This document shows, piece after piece, positions 29,607 through 37,327 of a stretch of 64,000 nt of DNA. Location: contig NZ_BMQJ01000002.1 in NCBI RefSeq assembly GCF_014648055.1, forward strand, positions 186,001 to 250,000, written 5' to 3'. The notes beneath the pieces were generated by a model. That model was not told the origin of the DNA. It did not search any database and saw nothing but the letters and a program-made list of their open reading frames with translations. Every line of letters starts with the position of its first letter. The first letter of the stretch is position 1. Source of the DNA: Streptosporangium pseudovulgare (GTDB taxonomy: Bacteria > Actinomycetota > Actinomycetes > Streptosporangiales > Streptosporangiaceae). The translations under genes and the position numbers were made by a program.

Positions 29607-29660
29607 CCTTCCCCCGGCCTCCCCGGCCTCCCTGGCTTCTCCGGAACCCTCCCGGAACGC

Positions 29661-29699
29661 GAACGGGCGGGCGTCCTTCCAAAGGACGCCCGCCCGTTC
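29661..29699. terminator. Bidirectional terminator between MFS and ahpD
   Basis: Perfect 18-bp stem (left arm starts GAACGGGCGGGCG) with a 3-nt loop CCA. It sits between two convergent genes and lacks long U-runs. Confidence 0.9.
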
Positions 29700-29718
29700 T
29701 CCGTGCGGGAGGAGAACC

Positions 29719-30255
29719 TCAGACGGCGGCCAGGGCCGCCTCGGCCTCCAGCGTCGCGGCGACGGCGTTGACCACCGCGGCGATCCGGACGGCCTCCTGG
29801 ATCTGCTCGCGGGGCATGCCGGCCTGGCGCAGCACCTGCTCGTGCGACTCCAGGCACCGGCCGCAGCCGCCGATCGCGGAGACCGCGAGCGACCACAGCT
29901 CGAAGTCGACCTTCTCGACGCCGGGGTTGCCGATGATCGTCATCCGGAGCTTGGCCGGCATGGTGGCGTACGTCTCGTCACCGATCAGGTGCATCGACCG
30001 GTAGTAGACGTTGTTCATCGCCATGATCGAGGCGGCGCCCTTGGCGGCGGTGAACGCCTCGGCCGACAGGGTGTCGGCCGCCTCGGAGGCGATCTCGGCG
30101 ATCACCCGCTGGGACCTGGTGGCCACCGCGCAGGCGAGCAGCGTCCCCCAGAGCTGCTGCTCGGTCAGCGAGGAGGTGGTGACCAGCGACCCGAGGTTGA
30201 GCTTGACGTCCTTGGCGTAGGCCGGCAGAGCGTCCTTCAGGCTGTCGACCGGCAT
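29719..30255 (-). CDS. ahpD: Alkyl hydroperoxidase AhpD
   Basis: 178-aa carboxymuconolactone-decarboxylase-fold protein that reduces AhpC, linking it to NADH via lipoyl proteins. The redox centre is CGRCLESHE (Cys131, Cys134, His138), with upstream AIGG. The ATG at 30255 ([10 protein letters not shown]) shares its A with the ahpC stop TGA, so translation is coupled. The N-terminal extension seen in an open frame is out of context and excluded. Confidence 0.94.
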   Translation of the reverse strand: MPVDSLKDALPAYAKDVKLNLGSLVTTSSLTEQQLWGTLLACAVATRSQRVIAEIASEAADTLSAEAFTAAKGAASIMAMNNVYYRSMHLIGDETYATMPAKLRMTIIGNPGVEKVDFELWSLAVSAIGGCGRCLESHEQVLRQAGMPREQIQEAVRIAAVVNAVAATLEAEAALAAV

Positions 30256-30809
30256 CAGGCGCCGGCCATCAGCTTCTGGGCGTCCAGACCGGCGTCGCCC
30301 TTGTTCCAGTTGCAGGGGCACAGCTCGTCCGACTGCAGCGCGTCGAGGACCCGCAGGACCTCCTTGACGTTGCGGCCGACCGAACCGGCGGTCACCATGA
30401 CGAACTGGATCTCGTTGTTCGGGTCCACGATGAAGGTGGCGCGCTGGGCGACGCCGTCCTCGCCCAGGATGCCCAGGGCCTCGGACAGCTCCCGCTTGAT
30501 GTCGGACATCATCGGGAAGGGCAGCTCACGCAGGTCCGGGTGGTCCTTGCGCCAGGCGTGGTGGACGTACTCGGAGTCGACGGAGAAGCCCAGCACCTGG
30601 GCGTCCCGGTCGGCGAACTCACCCTCGAGGCGGCCGAACTCGGCGATCTCGGTCGGGCAGACGAAGGTGAAGTCCTTCGGCCACGCGAAGTAGACCTTCC
30701 ACTTGCCCTCGTAGGACTTGTGGGTGATGTCGGCGAACGCGTTGTCGGCGTCCAGGGAGACGCACGCGGTCAGCTCGAACTCAGGGAAGTGGTCACCGAT
30801 GGTGAGCAA
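30255..30809 (-). CDS. ahpC: Alkyl hydroperoxide reductase AhpC (2-Cys peroxiredoxin)
   Basis: 184 aa. The peroxidatic Cys51 is in FTFVCPTE, the resolving cysteines are in ELCPCNWN (164, 166) as in mycobacterial AhpC. The start is a TTG at 30809: it gives the conserved N-terminus [13 protein letters not shown] and is preceded by AAAGGAG 8 nt upstream, while no ATG or GTG fits. Operon with ahpD; divergent from oxyR, which probably activates it under peroxide. Confidence 0.95.
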   Translation of the reverse strand: MLTIGDHFPEFELTACVSLDADNAFADITHKSYEGKWKVYFAWPKDFTFVCPTEIAEFGRLEGEFADRDAQVLGFSVDSEYVHHAWRKDHPDLRELPFPMMSDIKRELSEALGILGEDGVAQRATFIVDPNNEIQFVMVTAGSVGRNVKEVLRVLDALQSDELCPCNWNKGDAGLDAQKLMAGA

Positions 30810-30875
30810 GTCCGGATCTCCTTTGAAGAGGACTTCGTTGTCGGTGCCCTACCCTGCCGCATCTAGCATTGATCC

Positions 30876-30923
30876 GTGAAATCGAACGACCGGACCAATC
30901 CGAGAGGTGTTTCCTATCAGTGA
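30876..30923 (+). CDS. Candidate 15-aa leader ORF before oxyR
   Basis: A TAGCAT box (30864-30869) is followed 6 nt later by a GTG opening MKSNDRTNPRGVSYQ. Its TGA overlaps the beginning of the oxyR frame. If the transcript is leaderless this peptide would be translated first. Weakly supported. Confidence 0.25.
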   Translation: MKSNDRTNPRGVSYQ

Positions 30924-31851
30924 TCCCGTCCCCACCCTGGCCCAGCTGCGCGCCTTCCTCGCCGTGGCCGATCATCTGCACTTCAGGGAGGCGGCCGCGT
31001 CGCTCCGGATGAGCCAGCCCGCTTTGTCGGGAGCCGTCTCGGCCCTGGAGGAGACTTTGCAGGCCCGGCTGCTGGAGCGCACCACCAGGAAGGTGCTGCT
31101 GACCCCGGCCGGCGAGCGGGTGGCCGAGCACGCCGCGCGGGTCATGGCGGCGGTGGAGGACCTGGTGGAGGAGGTGGCGCAGACCCGGGAGCCGTTCCGC
31201 GGCCCGGCACACCTCGGGGTGATCCCCACGGTCGCGCCGTACGTGCTGCCCGTGCTGCTGCCGATGTTCGCCCGCGAGTTCCCCCGGCTCAAGCTGACCG
31301 TGCACGAGGCCAAGACCGAGACCATCCTGGAGGAGGTGCGCGAGGGCCGCCTCGACATGGTGCTGCTCGCGCTGCCGACCGACGCCACGGGGCTGGTCGA
31401 GGAGCCCCTCTACGAGGAGGACTTCCTGCTCGCCGTACCCGCGGACCACCCCCTGGCCGCCGGGTCGGGGCCGGTGGACCGCGAGACGCTCAAGGGGCTG
31501 GACATCGTGCTGCTCAACCAGGGCCACTGCCTGCGTGAGCAGGCCATCGACGTCTGCCGCGAGGTCGGCGCCCGCGCCACCGCCACGACGTACGCGACCA
31601 GCCTGCCGACGCTGGTGCAGCTCGTGACGGGCGGGCTCGGGGTGACCCTGCTGCCGGAGTCGGCGGTCCCGGTGGAGACGGGCAGGCGCTCGCGGCCGGC
31701 GCTGCGCCGCTTCCGCGACCCGGTCCCAGGCCGCACCATCGGCCTGGCCTACCGCGCCAGCTCCGCCCGCACCGCCGAGTACGCCCAGATCGCCACCGCC
31801 ATCCGCACGGCCCTGCGCGCCAGACGCCTGCCGATCCGGATCGTCCCCTGA
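30907..31851 (+). CDS. oxyR: LysR-family peroxide sensor OxyR
   Basis: 314-aa regulator with an N-terminal winged helix (LAQLRAFLAVADHLHFREAAASLRMSQPALSGAVSALEE) and a periplasmic-binding-like sensor domain. The redox pair of OxyR is present: GHCLREQAIDVC, Cys208 and Cys217, spaced as in the E. coli protein. GTG at 30907 is the only in-frame start after an upstream stop at 30877, though its ribosome site (GAGAG) is too close; coupling to the overlapping leader ORF may explain this. Divergent from ahpC. Confidence 0.9.
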   Translation: MFPISDPVPTLAQLRAFLAVADHLHFREAAASLRMSQPALSGAVSALEETLQARLLERTTRKVLLTPAGERVAEHAARVMAAVEDLVEEVAQTREPFRGPAHLGVIPTVAPYVLPVLLPMFAREFPRLKLTVHEAKTETILEEVREGRLDMVLLALPTDATGLVEEPLYEEDFLLAVPADHPLAAGSGPVDRETLKGLDIVLLNQGHCLREQAIDVCREVGARATATTYATSLPTLVQLVTGGLGVTLLPESAVPVETGRRSRPALRRFRDPVPGRTIGLAYRASSARTAEYAQIATAIRTALRARRLPIRIVP

Positions 31852-31869
31852 CCGCCCCGGCCGAGCGAG

Positions 31870-32247
31870 CTACCTCACGAAGCCCCGGATCACCTCGGCG
31901 ATCTCATTGATCTCGGTGAGCTTGCCTGAGGCGACCTCGATCACGAAATCATAGGCGGCGTCGTCGTCCTCCGGGTCAACCTCGATGCCGTTCTTGGCAC
32001 AGAAGGCATACATGGTGAGCCATGCCGCGCGCTTGTTCCCGTCGACGAACGGATGATTGGTGACGATCGAGTGGAGCAACGCCGCCGCTTTGGAGAACAG
32101 ATCGGGATACGCGTCCTGACCGAACAGGGAGGTCTGCGGACGAAGCAACGCCGCTTCAAGAAGACCGATATCACGGACCTGGATCGGCCCCCCGACTGAC
32201 CGGCGCGCGATCCGCAGCCCTTGCTCCAGGGTGATGAAGACCGTCAT
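31870..32247 (-). CDS. Doc-type Fic toxin
   Basis: 125-aa Fic-fold protein with the Doc motif HPFVDGNKR at residues 65-73, complete with catalytic His. Doc phosphorylates elongation factor EF-Tu and stops translation. It overlaps the antitoxin gene by 4 bp. The G+C of this pair is visibly lower than the flanking genes, suggesting transfer. The C-terminal half is acidic, as in other Doc proteins. Confidence 0.9.
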   Translation of the reverse strand: MTVFITLEQGLRIARRSVGGPIQVRDIGLLEAALLRPQTSLFGQDAYPDLFSKAAALLHSIVTNHPFVDGNKRAAWLTMYAFCAKNGIEVDPEDDDAAYDFVIEVASGKLTEINEIAEVIRGFVR

Positions 32248-32441
32248 TCTCCGAGCCTGCGCAATAGGTCCGCGAAGCGGCGAGCCCCCCGCTCGGCGAT
32301 TTCGTCGGTGAGGTCGTCATCGGCCGCCCGCGCGAGGTACTCCTCGATTGCGTGCAATGCCACCTGCTGCATGCTCCGCCCCTCCTTGTCCGCTCGCCGC
32401 CGGAGAGCTTCAGCCTGGTCGTCCGAGAGTCGCAAGGTCAT
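32244..32441 (-). CDS. Antitoxin of the Doc module (ribbon-helix-helix-like)
   Basis: 65-aa protein MTLRLSDDQAEALRRRADK followed by an amphipathic helix and an Arg/Leu-rich end. The N-terminus looks like a ribbon-helix-helix (CopG/Arc) DNA-binding domain, not the Phd fold usual for Doc partners. ATG at 32441 has GGGAG 7 nt upstream; a Met two codons earlier is too close. A TACGAT box and a perfect inverted repeat precede it, fitting autoregulation by the antitoxin-toxin complex. Confidence 0.85.
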   Translation of the reverse strand: MTLRLSDDQAEALRRRADKEGRSMQQVALHAIEEYLARAADDDLTDEIAERGARRFADLLRRLGE

Positions 32442-32453
32442 AGCCATGCTCCC

Positions 32454-32459
32454 ATCGTA
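32454..32459 (-). promoter_or_regulatory. -10 box of the toxin-antitoxin operon
   Basis: TACGAT on the minus strand, 12 bp before the antitoxin ATG. The adjacent inverted repeat would cover the -35 position. Confidence 0.5.
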
Positions 32460-32462
32460 GAA

Positions 32463-32493
32463 CGTGCCTGGTATCAAAGCGATACCAGGCACG
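32463..32493. promoter_or_regulatory. Perfect inverted repeat, candidate toxin-antitoxin operator
   Basis: 13-bp arms CGTGCCTGGTATC and GATACCAGGCACG separated by AAAGC. It lies between the aminotransferase stop and the antitoxin promoter. A terminator role for the aminotransferase is the alternative, but no U-run follows. Confidence 0.7.
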
Positions 32494-32509
32494 GAAAGCA
32501 TAGTCGTGA

Positions 32510-33694
32510 TTACTCGGCGTCGCCTTCGGTTTTACCGAGGCGGGTCAGGCGGTGGACGGCCTCGTCGATGACCTCGTCCTTCTTACAGAAGGCGAAGCGG
32601 ACGAAGTGGGCGCCCCGTTCCGGGCGGGCGTAGAAGACCTGGGTGGGGATGGCCACCACGCCCGCCAGCGACGGCAGGTCGCGGGTGAGGGCCAGACCGT
32701 CGGCGAGGCCGAGCGGCCGGATGTCGGCCTGGACGAAGTAGGTCCCGGCCGGGCGGTAGACGTCGAACCCGGCCGCGGCGAGCCCGGCGCCCAGCCGGTC
32801 GCGCTTGGCCTGAAGGCCGTCGCGCAGCGCGGCGACCCACTCCATCTCGTGGCGCAGGCCGTGGGCCACGGCGAGCTGCCAGGGGGCGGCGGCGGTGAAG
32901 GTGAGGAACTGCTTGACGGTCTGCACGGCCCGGACCAGCTCCGGCGGCGCGCACACCCAGCCGGTCTTCCAGCCGGTCACCGAGAAGGTCTTGCCCGCCG
33001 AGGAGATCGTCACGGTGCGCTCGCGCATGCCGGGGAAGGTGGCGAGGGGGACGTGCTCGACGCCGTCGAAGGTGAGGTGCTCGTAGACCTCGTCGGTGAC
33101 GGCGACCAGGTCGCGCTCCCGGCACAGATCGGCGATTTCCTCCAGTTCCGCGCGGGTGAGGACCGTGCCGGTCGGGTTGTGCGGGGAGTTGACCAGGATC
33201 GCCCGGGTCCGGGGGCTCACCGCGGCGCGCAGCTCGGCCGGGTCGAAGGTGAAGCGGCCGCCGTCCGGGCGCAGGGTGACCGGCCTCAGCACGGCCCCGG
33301 CCAGGGCGATCGCGGCGGCGTAGGAGTCGTAGTACGGCTCGAAGGCGATCACCTCGTCGCCGGGCTCGCACAGCGCCAGGACCGACGCGGCGACCGCCTC
33401 GGTGGCCCCGACGGTCACCAGGATCTCCCCGTCGGGGTCGTAGGCGAGGCCGTAGTGCTCCTTGCGGTGCTCGGAGACGGCCTGGCGCAGCTCGGGGACG
33501 CCCGGACCGGGCGGGTACTGGTTGTGCCCCTCCCGGACCGCCGACGCCGCCCGCTCCAGCATCGCCGCCGGGCCGTCGGTGTCGGGGAAGCCCTGCCCGA
33601 GGTTGATCGAACCGGTCCGTACGGCCAGCGCCGACATCTCCGCGAAGATCGTCGTGCCGAACCCGCGCATCCGCGCCACCAGGGGATCGTTCAC
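32510..33694 (-). CDS. PLP-dependent class I aminotransferase (DapC/kynurenine-aminotransferase-like)
   Basis: 394-aa fold-type I aminotransferase. Motifs: GSINLGQGFPDTDGP, NQYPPGPGVPELRQAV, NSPHNPTGTVL, and the Schiff-base Lys in ISSAGKTFSVTGWKTGW; the C-terminal FVRFAFCKK segment binds the substrate carboxylate. Closest in character to actinobacterial succinyldiaminopimelate aminotransferase DapC and to kynurenine/glutamine transaminases; the two cannot be separated here. GTG start follows a TACCCT box by 6 nt (leaderless). Confidence 0.88.
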   Translation of the reverse strand: MNDPLVARMRGFGTTIFAEMSALAVRTGSINLGQGFPDTDGPAAMLERAASAVREGHNQYPPGPGVPELRQAVSEHRKEHYGLAYDPDGEILVTVGATEAVAASVLALCEPGDEVIAFEPYYDSYAAAIALAGAVLRPVTLRPDGGRFTFDPAELRAAVSPRTRAILVNSPHNPTGTVLTRAELEEIADLCRERDLVAVTDEVYEHLTFDGVEHVPLATFPGMRERTVTISSAGKTFSVTGWKTGWVCAPPELVRAVQTVKQFLTFTAAAPWQLAVAHGLRHEMEWVAALRDGLQAKRDRLGAGLAAAGFDVYRPAGTYFVQADIRPLGLADGLALTRDLPSLAGVVAIPTQVFYARPERGAHFVRFAFCKKDEVIDEAVHRLTRLGKTEGDAE

Positions 33695-33700
33695 CCGCCC

Positions 33701-33706
33701 AGGGTA
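33701..33706 (-). promoter_or_regulatory. -10 box of leaderless aminotransferase gene
   Basis: TACCCT on the minus strand ends 6 nt before the GTG at 33694. No Shine-Dalgarno. Confidence 0.45.
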
Positions 33707-33754
33707 ACCGGCCCCGGATCCGCCGATCGAGCGCGAACCGGGCCCCGCCTCCGG

Positions 33755-33760
33755 TACTTT
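33755..33760 (+). promoter_or_regulatory. -10 box of leaderless TmrB-like gene
   Basis: TACTTT ends 7 nt before the ATG at 33768. No Shine-Dalgarno. Confidence 0.5.
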
Positions 33761-33767
33761 TCACCGC

Positions 33768-34289
33768 ATGATCATCTGGCTGAACGGCACCTTCGGCGCG
33801 GGTAAGACGACCACCGCCGGGGAGCTCGTCAAGCTCGTCCCGGACGCGCGGCTCTTCGACCCCGAAGTGGTCGGCTTCATGCTCCGCTACCTGAAGGTCC
33901 TGCCCGAGGTGCCGGACTTCCAGCAGTGGCCCGCCTGGCGCGACCTGGTCGTGGAGACCGCCGTCCGGCTGCTCGACCACGTCGGCGGGGTGCTCGTCGC
34001 CCCGCAGACGGTCCTGGTCAAGGGGTACTGGGCGGAGATCCGCGATGGCCTGGGGAAGGCCGGCGTCCCCGTCCGCCACTTCCTGCTCCACACCGACGAG
34101 GACACGCTCATCCACCGGATCGAGACCGACACCGTGGAGACCGGGGCCCGGCAGTGGCGCCTGGACCACCTCCCCCGCTACCGCGACGCCCTGCCCTGGC
34201 TGCGGCGGGCGGCGGAGGTCGTCGACACGACCGGGGTCGCGCCGGAGCGGGTGGCCCGCCTGGTCGCCTCCGCCGCGGGATACAGGTGA
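33768..34289 (+). CDS. TmrB-like P-loop ATPase
   Basis: 173-aa protein resembling Bacillus TmrB, which gives tunicamycin resistance by binding the drug. The N-terminus MIIWLNGTFGAGKTTTA contains Walker A, and the order DPEVVGFMLR, FQQWPAWRDL, GVLVAPQTVL, HFLLHTDEDTLIHRI matches that family across its length. The C-terminal amphipathic helix of TmrB is not evident. Tunicamycin or another nucleoside antibiotic is only a possibility; many homologues are of unknown role. Monocistronic with a strong terminator. Confidence 0.82.
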   Translation: MIIWLNGTFGAGKTTTAGELVKLVPDARLFDPEVVGFMLRYLKVLPEVPDFQQWPAWRDLVVETAVRLLDHVGGVLVAPQTVLVKGYWAEIRDGLGKAGVPVRHFLLHTDEDTLIHRIETDTVETGARQWRLDHLPRYRDALPWLRRAAEVVDTTGVAPERVARLVASAAGYR

Positions 34290-34299
34290 CCGGCGCCGG

Positions 34300-34334
34300 C
34301 CGGCCCCGGGCGCGCGGCTCCCGCCCGGGGCCGG
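34300..34334. terminator. Bidirectional terminator after the TmrB-like gene
   Basis: Perfect 12-bp arms CCGGCCCCGGGC and GCCCGGGGCCGG with an 11-nt loop, between convergent genes. Confidence 0.75.
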
Positions 34335-34386
34335 AACCCCGCGGGCGGTCCCGCCCGGACGCGGACCCCGCCCGGACCCGGGAGGG

Positions 34387-35763
34387 TCAGGCCCGGCCGG
34401 CGATGACGTCGCGGTACCAGCGGTAGCTGGCCTTGGGCGTGCGGGCCTGGGTGGCGTAGTCGACGTGCACCAGGCCGAACCGGGCGGCGTATCCCCGGGC
34501 CCATTCGAAGTTGTCCAGCAGCGACCAGCAGAAGTAGCCGCGCACGTCCACCCCGTCGTCGAGGGCGGCGCGGGTGGCGGCCAGGTGCGCGGAGAGGTAG
34601 GCGACGCGGCCGGTGTCGTCGAGGCCGCCGTCGTCGCCGTAGCCGTTCTCGGTGACGAAGACCGGTGGCAGGCGGGGGAAGCGGGCGGCGAGGCCGGTGA
34701 GGGTGTCGCGCAGGCCGTCCGGCTCGATCCGCCAGCCCAGCCCGGTGACCGGCGGACCGTCCGGTGCGACCGTGCGGACGCCGATGTCGAAGGCCGAGCG
34801 CAGCGCCGGGTCGGGCTGGGCGTACGGCGCGGCGGCGGCGTGGATCGGGTAGTAGTAGTTGACCCCGAGGAAGTCCAGCGGCTCCGAGATCACCGCGAGG
34901 TCGCCGTCGTGGCGGAAGGAGAAGTCGCTGATCTCCCCGTAGACCTCGGCCATGTCCCCGGGGTAGGCGCCGCCGAGCAGCGGCTCGGTGAACTGCCGGT
35001 TGACCATCAGGTCCATCCGGCGGGCGGCGGCCGCGTCCTCGGCCGACGGGCTCGCCGGCACGGCGGGCGACATGTTGAGCGTGACGCCGATCCGCTCCCC
35101 CGGGCGGGCCCGCTCCCGCAGCCGGGCGACCGCCAGGCCGTGCCCGACCAGCAGGTGGTGCGCCGCCGCCAGCGCGCCGTGTCCCTCGCGGGCGCCGGGC
35201 GCGTGGCGGCCCTCGGCGTATCCGGTGACGGCGGAGCAGTAGGGCTCGTTCAGCGTGGTCCAGTACGGCACGCCCTCCAGGGCCTCGTGCACGACGGCGG
35301 CGTAGTCGGCGAACCGCTCGGCGGTGTCGCGGACCCGCCAGCCGCCCCGCTCCTCCAGCGCCTGGGGCAGGTCCCAGTGGTAGAGGGTGACGAACGGCGT
35401 GACGCCGCGCTCGCGGAGCGCGTCGACGAGGCGACGGTAGAAGTCGAGGCCGCGCCGTTCGGGACGGCCGCCGCCCTCGGGGAGGATCCTCGGCCAGGCC
35501 ACCGACAGCCGGTAGGCGCCGACGCCGAGACCGGCGAGGAGCTCCACGTCCTCGGGCCAGCGGCGGTAGTGGTCGCAGGCGGGGTCGCCCGACTCCCCCG
35601 CCGCCGTCGCGCCGGGCACCCGGCAGAAGGCGTCCCAGATCGACGGGCCCCGGCCGTCGGCGTCGACGGCCCCCTCGATCTGGTAGGCCGAGGTGGCCAC
35701 GCCCCAGACGAACCCGGCCGGGAAGCCCCCGGCCACCGGGGCGCGCTCTTCGGTCGCCGTCAT
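34387..35763 (-). CDS. GH1 beta-glucosidase
   Basis: 458-aa retaining glycosidase hydrolysing beta-glucosides such as cellobiose. The N-terminal FVWGVATSAYQIEGAVDADGRG is the family signature, the acid/base is Glu173 in TTLNEPYCSAVTGY and the nucleophile Glu372 in VFVTENGYGDD. No signal peptide, so it acts inside the cell on imported sugar. ATG at 35763 follows AGGGGG; the longer frame is low-complexity. Divergent from a LacI regulator whose operators lie in the shared region. No sugar transporter is adjacent. Confidence 0.93.
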   Translation of the reverse strand: MTATEERAPVAGGFPAGFVWGVATSAYQIEGAVDADGRGPSIWDAFCRVPGATAAGESGDPACDHYRRWPEDVELLAGLGVGAYRLSVAWPRILPEGGGRPERRGLDFYRRLVDALRERGVTPFVTLYHWDLPQALEERGGWRVRDTAERFADYAAVVHEALEGVPYWTTLNEPYCSAVTGYAEGRHAPGAREGHGALAAAHHLLVGHGLAVARLRERARPGERIGVTLNMSPAVPASPSAEDAAAARRMDLMVNRQFTEPLLGGAYPGDMAEVYGEISDFSFRHDGDLAVISEPLDFLGVNYYYPIHAAAAPYAQPDPALRSAFDIGVRTVAPDGPPVTGLGWRIEPDGLRDTLTGLAARFPRLPPVFVTENGYGDDGGLDDTGRVAYLSAHLAATRAALDDGVDVRGYFCWSLLDNFEWARGYAARFGLVHVDYATQARTPKASYRWYRDVIAGRA

Positions 35764-35971
35764 CGGAGAACCCCCTGGAAGGCCGGTCGCGGAAAGGGTC
35801 GGAAGAGGAGGGGAGCCGACGGCCCTGACCGCCCCCGGCTCCCCCGGCTCATCCCGGCTCGCCCGGCGACGGGGCCCGCGGCCCCTCGGGGAGGGGACGC
35901 GGCCGTCCCCGGCGGACGGGGCGTTCCGGGGAACGCGGGCCCGCCCGCCGGGAAAACGAGCGACTCGTCGG

Positions 35972-36000
35972 ATTTCATATGGGAAACGCCTCCGTGTCAA
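35972..36000 (-). promoter_or_regulatory. Candidate promoter of the beta-glucosidase gene
   Basis: TTGACA (35995-36000), 17-bp spacer, TGAAAT (35972-35977), with TATGAA as a second -10 choice at 15 bp. This gives a 5' leader of about 200 nt. Confidence 0.5.
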
Positions 36001-36082
36001 CCCGGTGAACCATTCCTGATCGGCCTTCCGTACCCCTGGTGAGCAGCGGACCCGCCTCTGCCATCCGGAGAGGTGATTTATC

Positions 36083-36110
36083 TGTAACCGGTTACATGAA
36101 ACCGGTTACA
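36083..36110. promoter_or_regulatory. Two abutting LacI-family operators
   Basis: TGTAACCGGTTACA (36083-36096) is a perfect 14-bp palindrome; TGAAACCGGTTACA follows without a gap and differs at one position. Both carry the central CG of LacI-family sites and cover the -35 region of lacI. Confidence 0.9.
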
Positions 36111-36119
36111 GAGATGCGG

Positions 36120-36125
36120 TAGCGT
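36120..36125 (+). promoter_or_regulatory. -10 box of leaderless lacI-type gene
   Basis: TAGCGT ends 6 nt before the GTG at 36132. Confidence 0.5.
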
Positions 36126-36131
36126 GCGGCC

Positions 36132-37151
36132 GTGGCAACGATCCGAGACCTGGCCCGCCGGTGCGGCGTGTCGGTGGCGACCGTCTCCCGCGTCTTCAAC
36201 AACCCCGACGCGGTGACCCGCGAGACGCGCGAGGCCGTCCTGCGCGCCGCCGCTCTCCTGGGCTACACCCCGAGCGCGCCGGCGCGGACCCTCGCCACCA
36301 AGCGGTCGTGCATGGTCGGCCTCGCGTGGGACACCGGCCACCGCGGCCCCGGATGGCGCCACCCCTTCCTCCAGGAGCTCCTCGTCGGCCTGAAGACCGC
36401 GCTGAGCGAGCGGGGATACCACCTGCTGATGCTCGCCGCCGGCGAGGACGCCGACGGCCACCTGCGGGCCGTGCGACGGCACAGCCTCGACGGCGTGGTG
36501 TTCATCGACGACGGCACCGCCGACCCCGCCCTCACCCGGCTGGCCGAGTCCGGCGTGCCCTGCGTCTCGCTGGACCGCCCGGTCACCGGCCGCCGGGCGA
36601 CGTACGTCACCTCCGACAACGCGGGGGGCGCCGCCGCCGCCGTACGGCACCTGCACGAGCGGGGCCGGCGGCGGATCGCCACGATCGCCGGACCCGGCCG
36701 CACGCACCCGGGGGCCGAACGGCTGGCCGGCTACCGCGCCGCGCTCGCCGCCCTCGGCCTGCCGGTGCGCGAGGAGTACGTCGTGGAGGGCGACTTCTAC
36801 CTCGGCGGCGGGCACGCCGCCATGCGGCGCCTGCTGGCGCTGGACGAACGCCCCGACGCCGTCTTCGCCGCGGGCGACGAGATGGCGATCGGCGCCGTCC
36901 GGGCCGCCCTGGAGGCGGGGCTGGACGTCCCCGGCGACGTCGCGGTGGCGGGGTTCGACGACATCGAACCGGCCTCGCTGGTCCGGCCCGCCCTGACGAC
37001 CGTCGCCCAGGACAGGGCGGGGTTCGGCGCGGCCGCCGCCGCCGCGCTCATCTCCATGATCGACGACCCGGACGCCGCGGCGCCGCCGCCCACGGTGCTG
37101 CCCGCCCGGCTGGTCGTCCGTGAGACGAGCGGGCCGCCCCGCGCCGGATGA
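36132..37151 (+). CDS. LacI-family transcriptional regulator
   Basis: 339-aa repressor. The helix-turn-helix is ATIRDLARRCGVSVATVSRVFNNPD at the N-terminus, with the hinge ALLGYTPSAPARTLATKRS, followed by a periplasmic-binding-like effector domain with DGVVFIDDG, SLDRPV and AVAGFDDIEPASL. Most likely controls the divergent beta-glucosidase and itself in response to a glucoside. The two adjacent palindromes upstream are its probable sites. GTG start, leaderless. The stop is followed by a 17-bp tandem array. Confidence 0.92.
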   Translation: MATIRDLARRCGVSVATVSRVFNNPDAVTRETREAVLRAAALLGYTPSAPARTLATKRSCMVGLAWDTGHRGPGWRHPFLQELLVGLKTALSERGYHLLMLAAGEDADGHLRAVRRHSLDGVVFIDDGTADPALTRLAESGVPCVSLDRPVTGRRATYVTSDNAGGAAAAVRHLHERGRRRIATIAGPGRTHPGAERLAGYRAALAALGLPVREEYVVEGDFYLGGGHAAMRRLLALDERPDAVFAAGDEMAIGAVRAALEAGLDVPGDVAVAGFDDIEPASLVRPALTTVAQDRAGFGAAAAAALISMIDDPDAAAPPPTVLPARLVVRETSGPPRAG

Positions 37152-37194
37152 CCTCCCGGCCCGCCGGATCCGGCCGTACGGCGGGTCCCGGCGG

Positions 37195-37262
37195 CCGCAC
37201 GGCGGGGCCGGCCGCACGGCGGGGCCGGCCGCACGGCGGGGCCGGCCGCACGGCGGGGCCGG
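37195..37262. repeat. 17-bp tandem repeat, four perfect copies
   Basis: CCGCACGGCGGGGCCGG occurs four times without mismatch, preceded by a degenerate copy at about 37174. The period is not a multiple of three. Located between the lacI-type gene and the DUF418-like gene. Confidence 0.95.
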
Positions 37263-37327
37263 CGGCCGGGACGCGCACCGCCCGGGTGGTCTCCCCGTCC
37301 GGCCGCCGGTCTGGTTGTCTGGACTGC

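Larger units (their letters stand above)
35764..36131. other. bgl-lacI divergent control region
   Basis: 368 bp. Near the beta-glucosidase is a 200-bp GC-rich stretch with no feature seen; then come a minus-strand promoter (35972-36000), two tandem operators (36083-36110) and the leaderless -10 box of lacI. Confidence 0.6.

Noticed and set aside
35764-35978. Small ORF upstream of the beta-glucosidase
   Set aside because: Starts at the predicted -10 region and encodes Pro/Gly/Arg low-complexity.
37195-37262. CRISPR-like array
   Set aside because: 17-bp units are directly adjacent with no spacers; no cas genes in the window.
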